Program-made: the position numbers and the translations under genes
Shown: positions 30,092 to 40,244 of the stretch, piece by piece
Position numbering within the stretch: the first letter of the stretch is position 1
Layout: each line of letters begins with the position of its first letter
Notes under the pieces: model-generated
Seen by the model: only the letters and a program-made list of their open reading frames with translations
Told to the model about the DNA's origin: nothing
Database searches by the model: none
DNA from: Pseudomonas fluorescens
GTDB taxonomy: Bacteria; Pseudomonadota; Gammaproteobacteria; Pseudomonadales; Pseudomonadaceae
DNA length: 64,000 bases
Assembly (NCBI RefSeq): GCF_003732425.1
Contig: NZ_MOBX01000013.1
Location: forward strand, 932,026-996,025
Direction of reading: 5' to 3'

Positions 30092-31371
30092 TGGACGCTC
30101 TGATACTGCTGGGCAGTTTTATCGTATTGATCCTGATCGGCATGCCGGTCGCCTACGCGCTGGGCGCCGCCGCCCTGATCGGTGCATGGTGGATCGACAT
30201 TCCTTTCCAGGCGGTGATGATTCAGGTCGCTTCGGGGGTGAACAAATTCTCGCTGCTGGCCATTCCGTTCTTCGTGCTGGCCGGTGCAATCATGGCCGAG
30301 GGCGGCATGTCCCGTCGGTTGGTGGCCTGTGCCGGGGTGCTGGTGGGCTTTGTCCGCGGCGGCCTGTCACTGGTCAACATTGTCGCCTCGACCTTTTTCG
30401 GCGCGATCTCCGGATCGTCGGTGGCCGACACCGCGTCGGTGGGTTCGGTGCTGATTCCGGAAATGGAACGCAAGGGCTATCCACGGGATTTCTCCACCGC
30501 CGTAACCGTCAGCGGTTCGGTGCAGGCCCTGCTGACCCCGCCAAGCCATAACTCGGTGCTCTACTCGCTGGCTGCCGGTGGTACGGTTTCGATTGCCTCG
30601 CTGTTCATGGCCGGCATCGTCCCGGGCCTGATGATGAGCGCCTGCCTGATGGTGCTGTGCCTGATCTTCGCGAAAAAGCGCAACTACCCCAAGGGTGAAG
30701 TGATCCCGATGCGCCAGGCGTTGAAAATCGTCGGCGAAGCCCTCTGGGGCATGATGGCGATGGTGATCATCCTCGGCGGCATTCTCTCGGGGATCTTCAC
30801 GGCTACAGAGTCGGCGGCCATCGCCGTGCTGTGGTCGTTCTTCGTCACCATGTTCATCTACCGCGACTACAAGTGGAGCGAACTGCCGAAACTGATGCAC
30901 CGCACCGTGCGGACGATTTCGATCGTGATGATCCTGATCGGTTTTGCCGCGAGCTTCGGCTACATCATGACCCTGATGCAGATCCCGGCGAAGATCACTA
31001 CGCTGTTCCTGACCCTGTCGGACAACCGCTACGTAATCCTGATGTGCATCAACGTCATGCTGCTGTTGCTCGGCACGGTGATGGACATGGCGCCGCTGAT
31101 CCTGATTCTGACGCCGATCCTGATGCCGGTGATTCTCGGCATCGGCGTGGATCCGGTGCAGTTCGGCATGATCATGCTGGTCAACCTCGGGATCGGACTG
31201 ATAACACCGCCGGTGGGCGCGGTGCTGTTTGTCGGTTCGGCGGTGGGCAAGGTCAGTATCGAAAGCACTGTGAAAGCGCTGCTGCCGTTTTACGCGGTGC
31301 TGTTTCTGGTGCTGATGCTGGTCACCTACGTTCCGGCAATTTCGCTGTGGTTGCCGCATCTGGTGTTGTAA
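30091..31371 (+). CDS. dctM: TRAP transporter large membrane subunit (DctM type)
   Basis: A 426-aa permease with about 12 hydrophobic segments. Conserved DctM motifs are FVLAGAIMAEGGMSRRL, FGAISGSSVADTASVGSVLIPEM and a C-terminal NLGIGLITPPVG. It is the Na+-dependent transport subunit of the TRAP complex. It ends the uronate operon; a REPIN follows and no dehydratase gene for aldarate is seen nearby. Confidence 0.93.
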   Translation: MDALILLGSFIVLILIGMPVAYALGAAALIGAWWIDIPFQAVMIQVASGVNKFSLLAIPFFVLAGAIMAEGGMSRRLVACAGVLVGFVRGGLSLVNIVASTFFGAISGSSVADTASVGSVLIPEMERKGYPRDFSTAVTVSGSVQALLTPPSHNSVLYSLAAGGTVSIASLFMAGIVPGLMMSACLMVLCLIFAKKRNYPKGEVIPMRQALKIVGEALWGMMAMVIILGGILSGIFTATESAAIAVLWSFFVTMFIYRDYKWSELPKLMHRTVRTISIVMILIGFAASFGYIMTLMQIPAKITTLFLTLSDNRYVILMCINVMLLLLGTVMDMAPLILILTPILMPVILGIGVDPVQFGMIMLVNLGIGLITPPVGAVLFVGSAVGKVSIESTVKALLPFYAVLFLVLMLVTYVPAISLWLPHLVL

Positions 31372-31379
31372 ACCCATCT

Positions 31380-31478
31380 CTGTGGCGAGGGAGCTTGCTC
31401 CCGCTGGACTGCGCAGCAGGCCCTTTTTAAAAGAACGGCCGCTGCGCGCCCGAGCGGGAGCAAGCTCCCTCGCCACAG
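31380..31478. repeat. REPIN (CTGTGGCGAGGGAGC type)
   Basis: Inverted pair between convergent dctM and the TauE/SafE gene; stops are 114 bp apart with only this element between. Confidence 0.88.
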
Positions 31479-31485
31479 GGTTGCC

Positions 31486-32286
31486 TCAAGCCCGAAGTAA
31501 CATATACCCCGCCACCACCAGGCACACACTGGCAAACCCCACCTGCAACGCCCGCGCCGGCACTCGCGTACAGAGCTTGCGCCCGATGATCATGCCGACA
31601 ATGCTGGCAACGATAAACGCCGCACCCTGCGCATCAATCCGCACGCCTGCGTGAAACGATCCAGCCACGCCAATCGCCGAAATCAGACTGATCACCATCA
31701 ACGACGTGGCGACAATCCCGCGCATCTGCACATCGGTCAGTTGCTTGAACGCCGGCACGATCAAGAAGCCGCCACCGACGCCGAGCAAACCGGACACCAC
31801 GCCGGTAATCGCACCCAATGCCGCCAACGTCGCGGTGCACTTGGCAGTCCAGTCGAAGCGCCCGGTTTCGGCATTGAGCATGCAATTCTTCTGGCCCCAA
31901 CTGGCGTGACCATGGTCGCTCGGCCCTTCTTGCTGACGCTCGCGGCGCAGCATGCGCCAGGCCACCATGACCATCAGCAGACTGAACAGGATCATCAGGA
32001 TTTTCTCCGGCAACTGATGCGCGAAGTAAATGCCCAACGGAGAAAACACCGCACCCAACGCGGCAATCAATAACGCCGCGCGATAACGCACCAGGCCATG
32101 ACGCAGGCCATCGATAGCGCCGACCGCCGCCGCACTGCCCACCGCAAACAACGCCACCGGCGCTGCTTGGGTCATCGTCCAGCCGAGGCCGAGAACCAAC
32201 GCTGGCACCGCGAGAATCCCACCGCCGGCCCCGGTCAAACCGAGGACCAACCCCATCACCACACCAAACAGGCTTGCCAGCAACAT
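31486..32286 (-). CDS. TauE/SafE-family sulfite exporter
   Basis: A 266-aa membrane protein with about eight hydrophobic segments and the family's duplicated glycine-rich motif (GLVLGLTGAGGGILAVPAL and VVSGLLGVGGGFLIVPAF). Next to an SQR-like enzyme and a persulfide dioxygenase, it likely exports sulfite produced by persulfide oxidation. Nine bases separate it from the flavoprotein gene upstream, so they are co-transcribed. Confidence 0.9.
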   Translation of the reverse strand: MLLASLFGVVMGLVLGLTGAGGGILAVPALVLGLGWTMTQAAPVALFAVGSAAAVGAIDGLRHGLVRYRAALLIAALGAVFSPLGIYFAHQLPEKILMILFSLLMVMVAWRMLRRERQQEGPSDHGHASWGQKNCMLNAETGRFDWTAKCTATLAALGAITGVVSGLLGVGGGFLIVPAFKQLTDVQMRGIVATSLMVISLISAIGVAGSFHAGVRIDAQGAAFIVASIVGMIIGRKLCTRVPARALQVGFASVCLVVAGYMLLRA

Positions 32287-32295
32287 AGGGTTTTC

Positions 32296-33540
32296 TCAGT
32301 CGACCTTGGACAGACGTGTCAGCCACTCGCGGCCCTTGAGCATGCCGTTCCAGTAGAACCACGGCAGCAGCGTCGCCTTGAGAAACCACGCCGAACGCCG
32401 CGCCACGGTCGGGTCCATCGGGAAGGTCGGCAGCAACTTACCGGCATAGCCGAACTCGGCAAGAATCACCTTGCCCTTCTCCACCGTCAGCGGGCAGGAA
32501 CCATAACCGTCGTACTTCAGCGGCAGCGGTTGCTGCTTGCGCAGGGCCAGCAGGTTTTCCGCGACCACAACGATTTGTTTGCGCACCGCTGCGGCGGTTT
32601 TCGCGTTGCTGGTGCCGCAGATGTCACCGAGTGCGAACACCTCGGGATACCGCGGGTGCTGCAGGCTGTGTGGGTTGACTTCACACCAGCCAGCCGCGTC
32701 AGCCAGAGGACTTTGCGCGATGAAATCCGGCGATACCTGCGGTGGCACGACGTGGAGCAGATCGAAGGTTTTCGCCTCGAGGCTGACATTGCCGTCAGCA
32801 CCCTTGACCTCGAACCACGCGGTTTTCGCCGGGCCGTCGACCTTGACCAGATTCGAGTTGAACGCCAACCGTGCGTTGTATTTCTCGATGTACTTCATCA
32901 ACGGCGGCACAAACGTCGCCACGCCGAACAGCGCGGCGCCGGCCAGGTTGAATTCGACATTGATGTTGTTCAGCACAGCGCTTTTACGCCAGTGATCGCA
33001 AGACAGATACAGCGCTTTTTGCGGTGCTCCAGCGCATTTGATCGGCATCGCCGGCTGCGTAAACAGCGCCTTGCCGCCGCGCAGTTTCTGCACCTGATCC
33101 CAGGTGTACTGCGCGTGCTGATAGCTGTAATTGGAAGTGACGCCGTGTTGGCCAAGGCTCTCTTGCAAGCCTTCGATCTTTTCCCAGGCCAGACGCAGGC
33201 CGGGGCAGACGATCAGGTTCTGATAGCTGACCGTGCGTTGATCGTTGAGGGTGAGTTGGCGTTTGTCCGGGTCGATCGCGGTGACCGCCGCTTGCAGCCA
33301 GTTCGCTTGCCGGGGCATGACCTTGTTCATCGGCCGGGCGGTGTCTTTAACGTCGTAGGCGCCACCGCCGACCAGCGTCCACGCGGGTTGGTAGTAATGC
33401 TGGGCGCCGGGTTCGATCACGGTGATGTTCAGCGCCGGATCACGCTTGAGCAGACTGGCGACAAAACCGATACCGGCCGTACCGCCGCCGATGACCACGA
33501 TGTCTGCACTGATGGATGGGCCCCAGTGTTGATCGTTCAT
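32296..33540 (-). CDS. Sulfide:quinone oxidoreductase-like flavoprotein
   Basis: A 414-aa FAD-dependent oxidoreductase. The FAD site is IVVIGGGTAGIGFVASLL at the N-terminus and the second FAD region FALGDICGTSNAKTAAAVRKQ. Cysteines in AMPIKCAGAPQKALYL and YGSCPLTVEKG fit the redox pair of type-II SQR. It should oxidise sulfide to protein-bound persulfide and feed quinone. Start at ATG 33540; longer forms enter the REPIN. It lies downstream of the BigR-like gene on the same strand. Confidence 0.87.
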   Translation of the reverse strand: MNDQHWGPSISADIVVIGGGTAGIGFVASLLKRDPALNITVIEPGAQHYYQPAWTLVGGGAYDVKDTARPMNKVMPRQANWLQAAVTAIDPDKRQLTLNDQRTVSYQNLIVCPGLRLAWEKIEGLQESLGQHGVTSNYSYQHAQYTWDQVQKLRGGKALFTQPAMPIKCAGAPQKALYLSCDHWRKSAVLNNINVEFNLAGAALFGVATFVPPLMKYIEKYNARLAFNSNLVKVDGPAKTAWFEVKGADGNVSLEAKTFDLLHVVPPQVSPDFIAQSPLADAAGWCEVNPHSLQHPRYPEVFALGDICGTSNAKTAAAVRKQIVVVAENLLALRKQQPLPLKYDGYGSCPLTVEKGKVILAEFGYAGKLLPTFPMDPTVARRSAWFLKATLLPWFYWNGMLKGREWLTRLSKVD

Positions 33541-33595
33541 TGCTTGTTCCTTTTGCTGCACGCAAGGATTGTTCGAGCCAAACCACAAATCCCAA

Positions 33596-33685
33596 TGTGG
33601 GAGCGAGCCTGCTCGCGAAGGCGGCGTATCAGTCGATGCAAGTATTGCCTGACCTAGCGCTTTCGCGAGCAGGCTCGCTCCCACA
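33596..33685. repeat. REPIN (TGTGGGAGCGAGCC type)
   Basis: Inverted pair between the BigR-like gene and the SQR-like gene, within what looks like one transcription unit. Confidence 0.9.
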
Positions 33686-33709
33686 TTGAACCAGTGTCAT
33701 GGCTGGCAT

Positions 33710-34051
33710 TTATTGATGGCCGAGACTTTTCAGCACGGCCCCGCAATACAGTCCGGACAGGGTTTTCATCACCTGAATCACTTCCGGACTGGCGAGGCCA
33801 TAAAAAATGTACTTGCCTTCACGACGGGTCGCGACCAGCCCTTCATCCCGCAAGATGCCCAGTTGCTGCGACAGCGTCGGCTGGCGTACGCCGGTCATCT
33901 TTTCCAGTTCGCCAACGTTGCGTTCGCCCTGGGTCAGTTGACACAGGATCAACAGGCGATCCTCATTGGCCATGGCCTTGAGCAAGGCGCAGGCCTTGGA
34001 GGCCGAGGCGCGCAGTTGGGCGACTTCACATTCGGTCAGACTGGATTGCAT
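33710..34051 (-). CDS. ArsR-family persulfide sensor, BigR/SqrR-like
   Basis: A 113-aa (115 from an alternative GTG) winged-helix repressor. HTH: NVGELEKMTGVRQPTLSQQLGILRDEGLV. Two cysteines, in LLILCQL and LSGLYCG, sit at the positions that form the sulfur-sensing bridge in BigR and SqrR. BigR family members repress sulfide-detoxification genes and release DNA when the cysteines are linked by polysulfide. The divergent persulfide dioxygenase gene and the SQR-TauE genes are the expected regulon. ATG 34051 is preferred over GTG 34057. Confidence 0.87.
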   Translation of the reverse strand: MQSSLTECEVAQLRASASKACALLKAMANEDRLLILCQLTQGERNVGELEKMTGVRQPTLSQQLGILRDEGLVATRREGKYIFYGLASPEVIQVMKTLSGLYCGAVLKSLGHQ

Positions 34052-34084
34052 TTGCACGATGCCTTCAAGGTCACTTAAGCTGCG

Positions 34085-34095
34085 AACATTATGTT
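34085..34095. promoter_or_regulatory. Candidate BigR-type operator
   Basis: An AT-rich palindrome AACAT-T-ATGTT in the 91-bp gap between the divergent regulator and the dioxygenase gene. BigR sites are AT-rich palindromes in just this position, so the assignment is by place and symmetry. Confidence 0.4.
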
Positions 34096-34142
34096 TTTAG
34101 ATAAAGTGTTGCAACCCATTTTCCTTGTACAGGTTGGTGTCC

Positions 34143-35006
34143 ATGCCCGCGCAGATTGAAGCTTTCCTCGACCCCGCCTCCTCGACCTACAGCTATGTGG
34201 TCTATGAAACCAATGGCGGGCAATGTGCGATCGTTGATCCGGTGCTCGATTACGACGGCGCCGCCGGCCGCACCTGCACCGCCCAGGCCGACAAAATCAT
34301 CGCCTTCGTCCGCGCGCACCACCTGCAAGTGCAGTGGCTGCTGGAAACCCACGCCCACGCCGATCACCTGTCCGCCGCGCCGTACTTGCGCCGGGAACTG
34401 GGTGGGAAAATCGCCATCGGCGAATCGATCAGCAAAGTGCAGAACGTATTCAAGGCGCTGTTCAATCTGGAGTCGGAGTTCTGCGTCGACGGCTCGCAGT
34501 TCGATCACCTGTTCGCGCCGAACGAGTCATTCCGCATCGGCAACCTCAAAGCCACCGCCCTGCACGTCCCCGGGCATACCCCGGCGGACATGGCCTACTT
34601 GATCGACGGCGAACAGATTCTGGTCGGTGACACGCTGTTCATGCCCGACGTCGGCACCGCGCGCTGCGATTTTCCCGGCGGCAACGCCCATCAGTTGTTC
34701 AACTCGATTCATAAACTGCTGGCCTTCCCGGCCAGCGTGAAACTTTACGTTTGTCACGACTATCCACCCGAAGGGCGCGCCTCGCAGTGCCAGACCACCG
34801 TCGGTGAACAGCGCAAAAGCAATATCCATGTGCATGACGGCATTGATGAGGCGGCGTTCGTCGAGATGCGTACCAAGCGTGATGCCGGGCTGGGCATGCC
34901 GACGCTGTTGCTGCCGGCGATTCAGGTCAATGTGCGGGCGGGGAATCTGCCACCCGCTGAGGAAAACGGTGTCGTGTACCTGAAGATTCCGCTCAACTCT
35001 CTATAG
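34143..35006 (+). CDS. Persulfide dioxygenase-like metallo-beta-lactamase-fold protein
   Basis: A 287-aa MBL-fold protein like Blh/ETHE1. The metal motif is THAHADHLSA, with later His in HVPGHTPADMAY, Asp in LVGDTLFMPD and His in YVCHDYPPEGR. ETHE1-type enzymes use one iron to oxidise glutathione persulfide to sulfite, which the TauE-type exporter could remove. Divergent from the BigR-like sensor. Start at ATG 34143; the upstream TTG is not supported. Confidence 0.88.
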   Translation: MPAQIEAFLDPASSTYSYVVYETNGGQCAIVDPVLDYDGAAGRTCTAQADKIIAFVRAHHLQVQWLLETHAHADHLSAAPYLRRELGGKIAIGESISKVQNVFKALFNLESEFCVDGSQFDHLFAPNESFRIGNLKATALHVPGHTPADMAYLIDGEQILVGDTLFMPDVGTARCDFPGGNAHQLFNSIHKLLAFPASVKLYVCHDYPPEGRASQCQTTVGEQRKSNIHVHDGIDEAAFVEMRTKRDAGLGMPTLLLPAIQVNVRAGNLPPAEENGVVYLKIPLNSL

Positions 35007-35131
35007 GAAAAAGTCGTTCGAAACATCGCCGGATTATTTTTCCTACGGACGCTGGCGATAGTGATGAACTGGTGAAAATCCCCTCAGCGATCAGACTCCA
35101 TTGGGCAAACATTCAATGGAGTTTTCGCAAT

Positions 35132-35989
35132 ATGGATATTCGCCGTAATCACCGTGACATGACCACGCAACAGAAAGCCGCATTCATCGACGCCATCCTG
35201 AGACTTAAAAACAACGTCGACAGCGTCCTGCGCCCCGGGCAGCAAAGTCGCTACGATGACTTTGTGCAGATCCACAAAAATTCGATGGGCCGGGGCAATC
35301 CGCTGGTACCCAATCCGCATCGCAGCCCTTTGTTCTATCCGTGGCATCGGATTCTGATTCGCCAGTTCGAACTGGCCCTGCAGTCCGCCAGCAATGATCC
35401 GACCATCACTCTGCCCTATTGGAACTGGCAACTGACCGGAGCAGACAACCCCTTCACCTCGGATTTCATGGGTTCAAACGGCGACAATCTGCAGGATCAA
35501 CGCGTCACCAACGGCCCGTTTTCCAGAGAGCAGTCACAATTTGATGTCAGGGTCTGGGACGAAAGCATCGGCAACACCGGCATTCGTCGAAATCTGGGGG
35601 CAAGCGGCGCACTGCCCACGCCGCTGGATGTTATTTCGGCCCTGAACAGAACGCCTTACTGGGGGGATGAAAGCGGTTGGGAGAACGTCTCGGAAACCCT
35701 TCTGCACAATCCGGTACATGCCTGGATGGGCGGGAGCATGGCGCAAGCCGCCTCACCCAATGACCCGATATTCTTTCTGCACCACTGCCACCTCGATCTG
35801 TTGTGGGAGCGCTGGAAGCATCAGCATCGTGATATTCCGGGCTTTACCGACGAGGCCGGCTCGGAAGCCATGAACGACACCGTGCTGATCTTTCATCCCG
35901 CCAATGAACCGGCGCCCTGGGAGCAAAGCTTTACCGTCCAACAAACCCTCTATACCGCAGAACTCGATTACCGGTATGACTACATCTGA
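35132..35989 (+). CDS. Tyrosinase-family type-3 copper protein
   Basis: A 285-aa protein with both copper sites. CuA ligands: His48 (FVQIHKN), His63 (NPHRSP) and His72 (YPWHRI). CuB ligands: His191 and His195 (HNPVH) and His217 (FFLHHCHLDLLW). The opening IRRNHRDMTTQQKAAFIDAI is typical. There is no signal peptide and no caddie protein gene beside it. Family enzymes oxidise phenols to quinones. The start at ATG 35132 has GGAG at good spacing. Base composition is slightly lower in GC than its neighbours and tyrosinases are sporadic in Pseudomonas, so transfer is possible. Confidence 0.88.
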   Translation: MDIRRNHRDMTTQQKAAFIDAILRLKNNVDSVLRPGQQSRYDDFVQIHKNSMGRGNPLVPNPHRSPLFYPWHRILIRQFELALQSASNDPTITLPYWNWQLTGADNPFTSDFMGSNGDNLQDQRVTNGPFSREQSQFDVRVWDESIGNTGIRRNLGASGALPTPLDVISALNRTPYWGDESGWENVSETLLHNPVHAWMGGSMAQAASPNDPIFFLHHCHLDLLWERWKHQHRDIPGFTDEAGSEAMNDTVLIFHPANEPAPWEQSFTVQQTLYTAELDYRYDYI

Positions 35990-35992
35990 CGT

Positions 35993-36481
35993 TCAGTTAC
36001 CTAGCGTCAAGCCGTTCGCTGGCAACGGCAACGCAGTCTTGTAGCGCACCTGCTTGAGCGCAAAGCTGGATCGGATATTCGCCACACCGGGAACCTTGGT
36101 GAGGAAGTCCATCATGAAGCGTTCCAGCGACTGAATCGTCGGCACCAGGACCCGGATGAGGTAATCCGGGTCTCCGGCCATCAGGTAACACTCCATTACT
36201 TCCGGGCGATCGGAAATCGCCTCTTCGAAATGCTGCAACGCCTCCTCGACCTGTTTCTCCAGGCTGACATGGATGAACACGTTCACATGCAGCCCCAGCA
36301 GGTCGGCATCCAGCAACGTGACCTGTTCGCGAATCAGGCCCAATTCCTCCATCGCCTTGACCCGGTTGAAGCACGGCGTCGGCGACAGATTGACCGAGCG
36401 TGCGAGGTCGGCGTTGGTGATGCGCGCATTCTCCTGAAGGCTGTTGAGAATGCCGATGTCGGTACGGTCCAGTTTGCGCAT
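35993..36481 (-). CDS. bkdR: Lrp/AsnC-family activator of the bkd operon
   Basis: A 162-aa Lrp-type regulator: N-terminal HTH ([39 protein letters not shown] in pieces) and a C-terminal RAM effector domain ([14 protein letters not shown]). It is divergent from bkdA1 by 185 bp, the arrangement known from P. putida and P. aeruginosa, where BkdR binds L-branched-chain amino acids and activates bkd transcription. It is convergent with the tyrosinase gene, 3 bp apart. Confidence 0.92.
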   Translation of the reverse strand: MRKLDRTDIGILNSLQENARITNADLARSVNLSPTPCFNRVKAMEELGLIREQVTLLDADLLGLHVNVFIHVSLEKQVEEALQHFEEAISDRPEVMECYLMAGDPDYLIRVLVPTIQSLERFMMDFLTKVPGVANIRSSFALKQVRYKTALPLPANGLTLGN

Positions 36482-36594
36482 GAGACAAAACCACCTGTTT
36501 TTTATGTTTATGCAGAATTTCTATCTGCAAATCGTCTCCAGCGCAACGAAACAGAGATAAATATTCTTCTTGCCCGGGCCTATGATTGTTGTAG

Positions 36595-37902
<1,308 letters not shown>

Positions 37903-37903
37903 C

Positions 37904-38962
37904 ATGAACGACCACAACAACAATATTCAGTTGGAAACCGCCATGACCACGACCACCATGACCATGATCCAGGCCCTGCGCTCGGCCATGGATGTGATGC
38001 TTGAGCGTGATGACAATGTCGTGGTGTTCGGTCAGGACGTCGGCTACTTCGGCGGCGTATTCCGCTGCACCGAAGGCCTGCAGACCAAATACGGCACCTC
38101 GCGCGTCTTCGACGCACCGATTTCTGAAAGCGGCATCGTCGGCGTCGCCGTCGGCATGGGCGCCTACGGCCTGCGTCCGGTCGCCGAGATCCAGTTCGCC
38201 GACTACGTCTACCCGGCCTCTGACCAGATCATTTCCGAAGCGGCGCGCCTGCGTTATCGCTCGGCCGGCGAGTTCACCGCGCCAATGACCCTGCGCATGC
38301 CATGCGGCGGCGGCATCTATGGCGGCCAGACCCACAGCCAGAGCATCGAGGCGATGTTCACTCAGGTCTGTGGTTTGCGCACGGTCATGCCGTCCAACCC
38401 GTATGACGCCAAAGGCCTGCTGATCGCCTCCATTGAAAACGATGACCCGGTGATCTTCCTTGAGCCGAAACGCCTGTACAACGGCCCGTTCGACGGCCAC
38501 CACGACCGCCCGGTAACGCCGTGGTCGAAACACCCGCAAGCCCAGGTGCCGGACGGTTACTACACCGTGCCGCTGGACGTCGCCGCGATCACCCGTCCGG
38601 GCAAGGACGTCACCGTGCTGACCTACGGCACCACCGTGTACGTCTCGCAAGTTGCGGCTGAAGAATCCGGCGTCGATGCCGAAGTCATCGACCTGCGCAG
38701 CCTGTGGCCGCTGGACCTGGAAACCATCGTCAAATCGGTGAAGAAAACCGGCCGTTGCGTGGTGGTTCACGAGGCCACCCGCACCTGCGGGTTCGGCGCC
38801 GAACTGGTGTCGCTGGTGCAAGAGCATTGCTTCCATCACCTGGAAGCGCCGATCGAACGCGTCACCGGTTGGGACACCCCCTACCCGCACGCGCAAGAGT
38901 GGGCGTATTTCCCTGGGCCGTCCCGAGTGGGCGCAGCGTTGAAACGGGTCATGGAGGTCTGA
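37904..38962 (+). CDS. bkdA2: Branched-chain 2-keto acid dehydrogenase E1 beta
   Basis: A 352-aa transketolase-like subunit that completes the E1 active site. Family blocks: FGQDVGYFGGVFRCTEGL, FDAPISESGIVGVAVGMGAYG and RMPCGGGIYGGQTHSQS. A GGGGA ribosome site seven bases before 37904 supports the long start over an internal ATG at 37943. One base separates it from bkdA1, and it abuts bkdB. Confidence 0.95.
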   Translation: MNDHNNNIQLETAMTTTTMTMIQALRSAMDVMLERDDNVVVFGQDVGYFGGVFRCTEGLQTKYGTSRVFDAPISESGIVGVAVGMGAYGLRPVAEIQFADYVYPASDQIISEAARLRYRSAGEFTAPMTLRMPCGGGIYGGQTHSQSIEAMFTQVCGLRTVMPSNPYDAKGLLIASIENDDPVIFLEPKRLYNGPFDGHHDRPVTPWSKHPQAQVPDGYYTVPLDVAAITRPGKDVTVLTYGTTVYVSQVAAEESGVDAEVIDLRSLWPLDLETIVKSVKKTGRCVVVHEATRTCGFGAELVSLVQEHCFHHLEAPIERVTGWDTPYPHAQEWAYFPGPSRVGAALKRVMEV

Positions 38963-40237
38963 ATGGGCACGCACGTTATCAAGATGCCGGACATCGGCGA
39001 AGGCATCGCAGAAGTCGAACTGTCGCAGTGGCACGTCAAGGTTGGCGATCTGGTGGTTGAAGACCAGGTGCTGGCGGACGTGATGACCGACAAGGCCATG
39101 GTCGATATTCCCTCGCCGGTGCACGGCAAGGTGATTGCCCTCGGCGGTCAGCCGGGTGAAGTCATGGCCGTTGGCAGTGTGTTGATCAGCATCGAGGTGG
39201 AAGGTGCCGGTAACTTGAAAGAGTCCGCCGCACCAGCCCCGGTCAAAGAAGCACCGGTTGCGCCGAAAGTTGAAGCAGCCGTCGAAAGCAAACCCGCGGC
39301 AGCCGCCGCCCCGCGTCCGGCTGCTGCTTGCCAAGGCCCGATGGTTGCCCGTGAAGCCGATGAGCGTCCGCTGGCCTCACCGGCCGTGCGCAAACATGCA
39401 CTGGATCTGGGTATTCAATTGCGTCTGGTGCGCGGCACTGGTCCGGCCGGTCGCGTGCTGCACGAAGACCTCGAGGCCTATCTGGCGCAAGGTCAGTCGA
39501 ACGCTTCGGCACCGATTGCCGCCGCGTACGCCCAGCGTAACGACGAAGAACAGATTCAAGTCATCGGCATGCGTCGCAAGATCGCCCAGCGCATGCAGGA
39601 CGCCACCCAGCGCGCCGCGCACTTCAGCTACGTCGAGGAAATCGACGTCACAGCGATTGAAGAGCTGCGCGCGCATCTGAATGAAAAACACGGCGCCAGC
39701 CGTGGCAAGTTGACCTTGCTGCCGTTCCTCGTCCGCGCCTTGGTTGTCGCTCTGCGCGACTTCCCGCAGATGAACGCCCGTTACGACGACGAAGCCCAGG
39801 TGATTACCCGTCTCGGCGCGGTGCATGTCGGCGTCGCCACGCAAAGCGATGTCGGCCTGATGGTGCCGGTGGTGCGTCACGCCGAGGCGCGCAGCCTGTG
39901 GGACAGCGCCGCGGAGATCTCGCGCCTGGCCAACGCCGCGCGCAATGGCAAGGCCAGTCGCGATGAACTGTCCGGCTCGACCATCACCCTGACCAGCCTC
40001 GGTGCGCTGGGCGGCATCGTCAGCACGCCAGTGCTGAACCTGCCGGAAGTGGCCATCGTCGGTGTGAACAAAATCGTCGAACGGCCGATGGTCGTCAAAG
40101 GCCAGGTGGTGATCCGCAAGATGATGAACCTCTCCAGCTCGTTCGATCACCGCGTGGTCGACGGCATGGACGCGGCGCTCTTCATCCAGGCCATTCGTGG
40201 CTTGATCGAACAACCCGCCACTTTGTTTGTGGAGTAA
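38963..40237 (+). CDS. bkdB: Branched-chain 2-keto acid dehydrogenase E2 (acyltransferase)
   Basis: A 424-aa dihydrolipoyl acyltransferase. One lipoyl domain with the attachment lysine in [12 protein letters not shown] (about residue 44), an Ala/Pro-rich linker (residues 85-130), an E1/E3-binding domain ([16 protein letters not shown]) and the catalytic domain ending in [13 protein letters not shown] with catalytic His and Asp. It transfers the acyl group to CoA. Confidence 0.95.
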   Translation: MGTHVIKMPDIGEGIAEVELSQWHVKVGDLVVEDQVLADVMTDKAMVDIPSPVHGKVIALGGQPGEVMAVGSVLISIEVEGAGNLKESAAPAPVKEAPVAPKVEAAVESKPAAAAAPRPAAACQGPMVAREADERPLASPAVRKHALDLGIQLRLVRGTGPAGRVLHEDLEAYLAQGQSNASAPIAAAYAQRNDEEQIQVIGMRRKIAQRMQDATQRAAHFSYVEEIDVTAIEELRAHLNEKHGASRGKLTLLPFLVRALVVALRDFPQMNARYDDEAQVITRLGAVHVGVATQSDVGLMVPVVRHAEARSLWDSAAEISRLANAARNGKASRDELSGSTITLTSLGALGGIVSTPVLNLPEVAIVGVNKIVERPMVVKGQVVIRKMMNLSSSFDHRVVDGMDAALFIQAIRGLIEQPATLFVE

Positions 40238-40244
40238 GGCGCGC

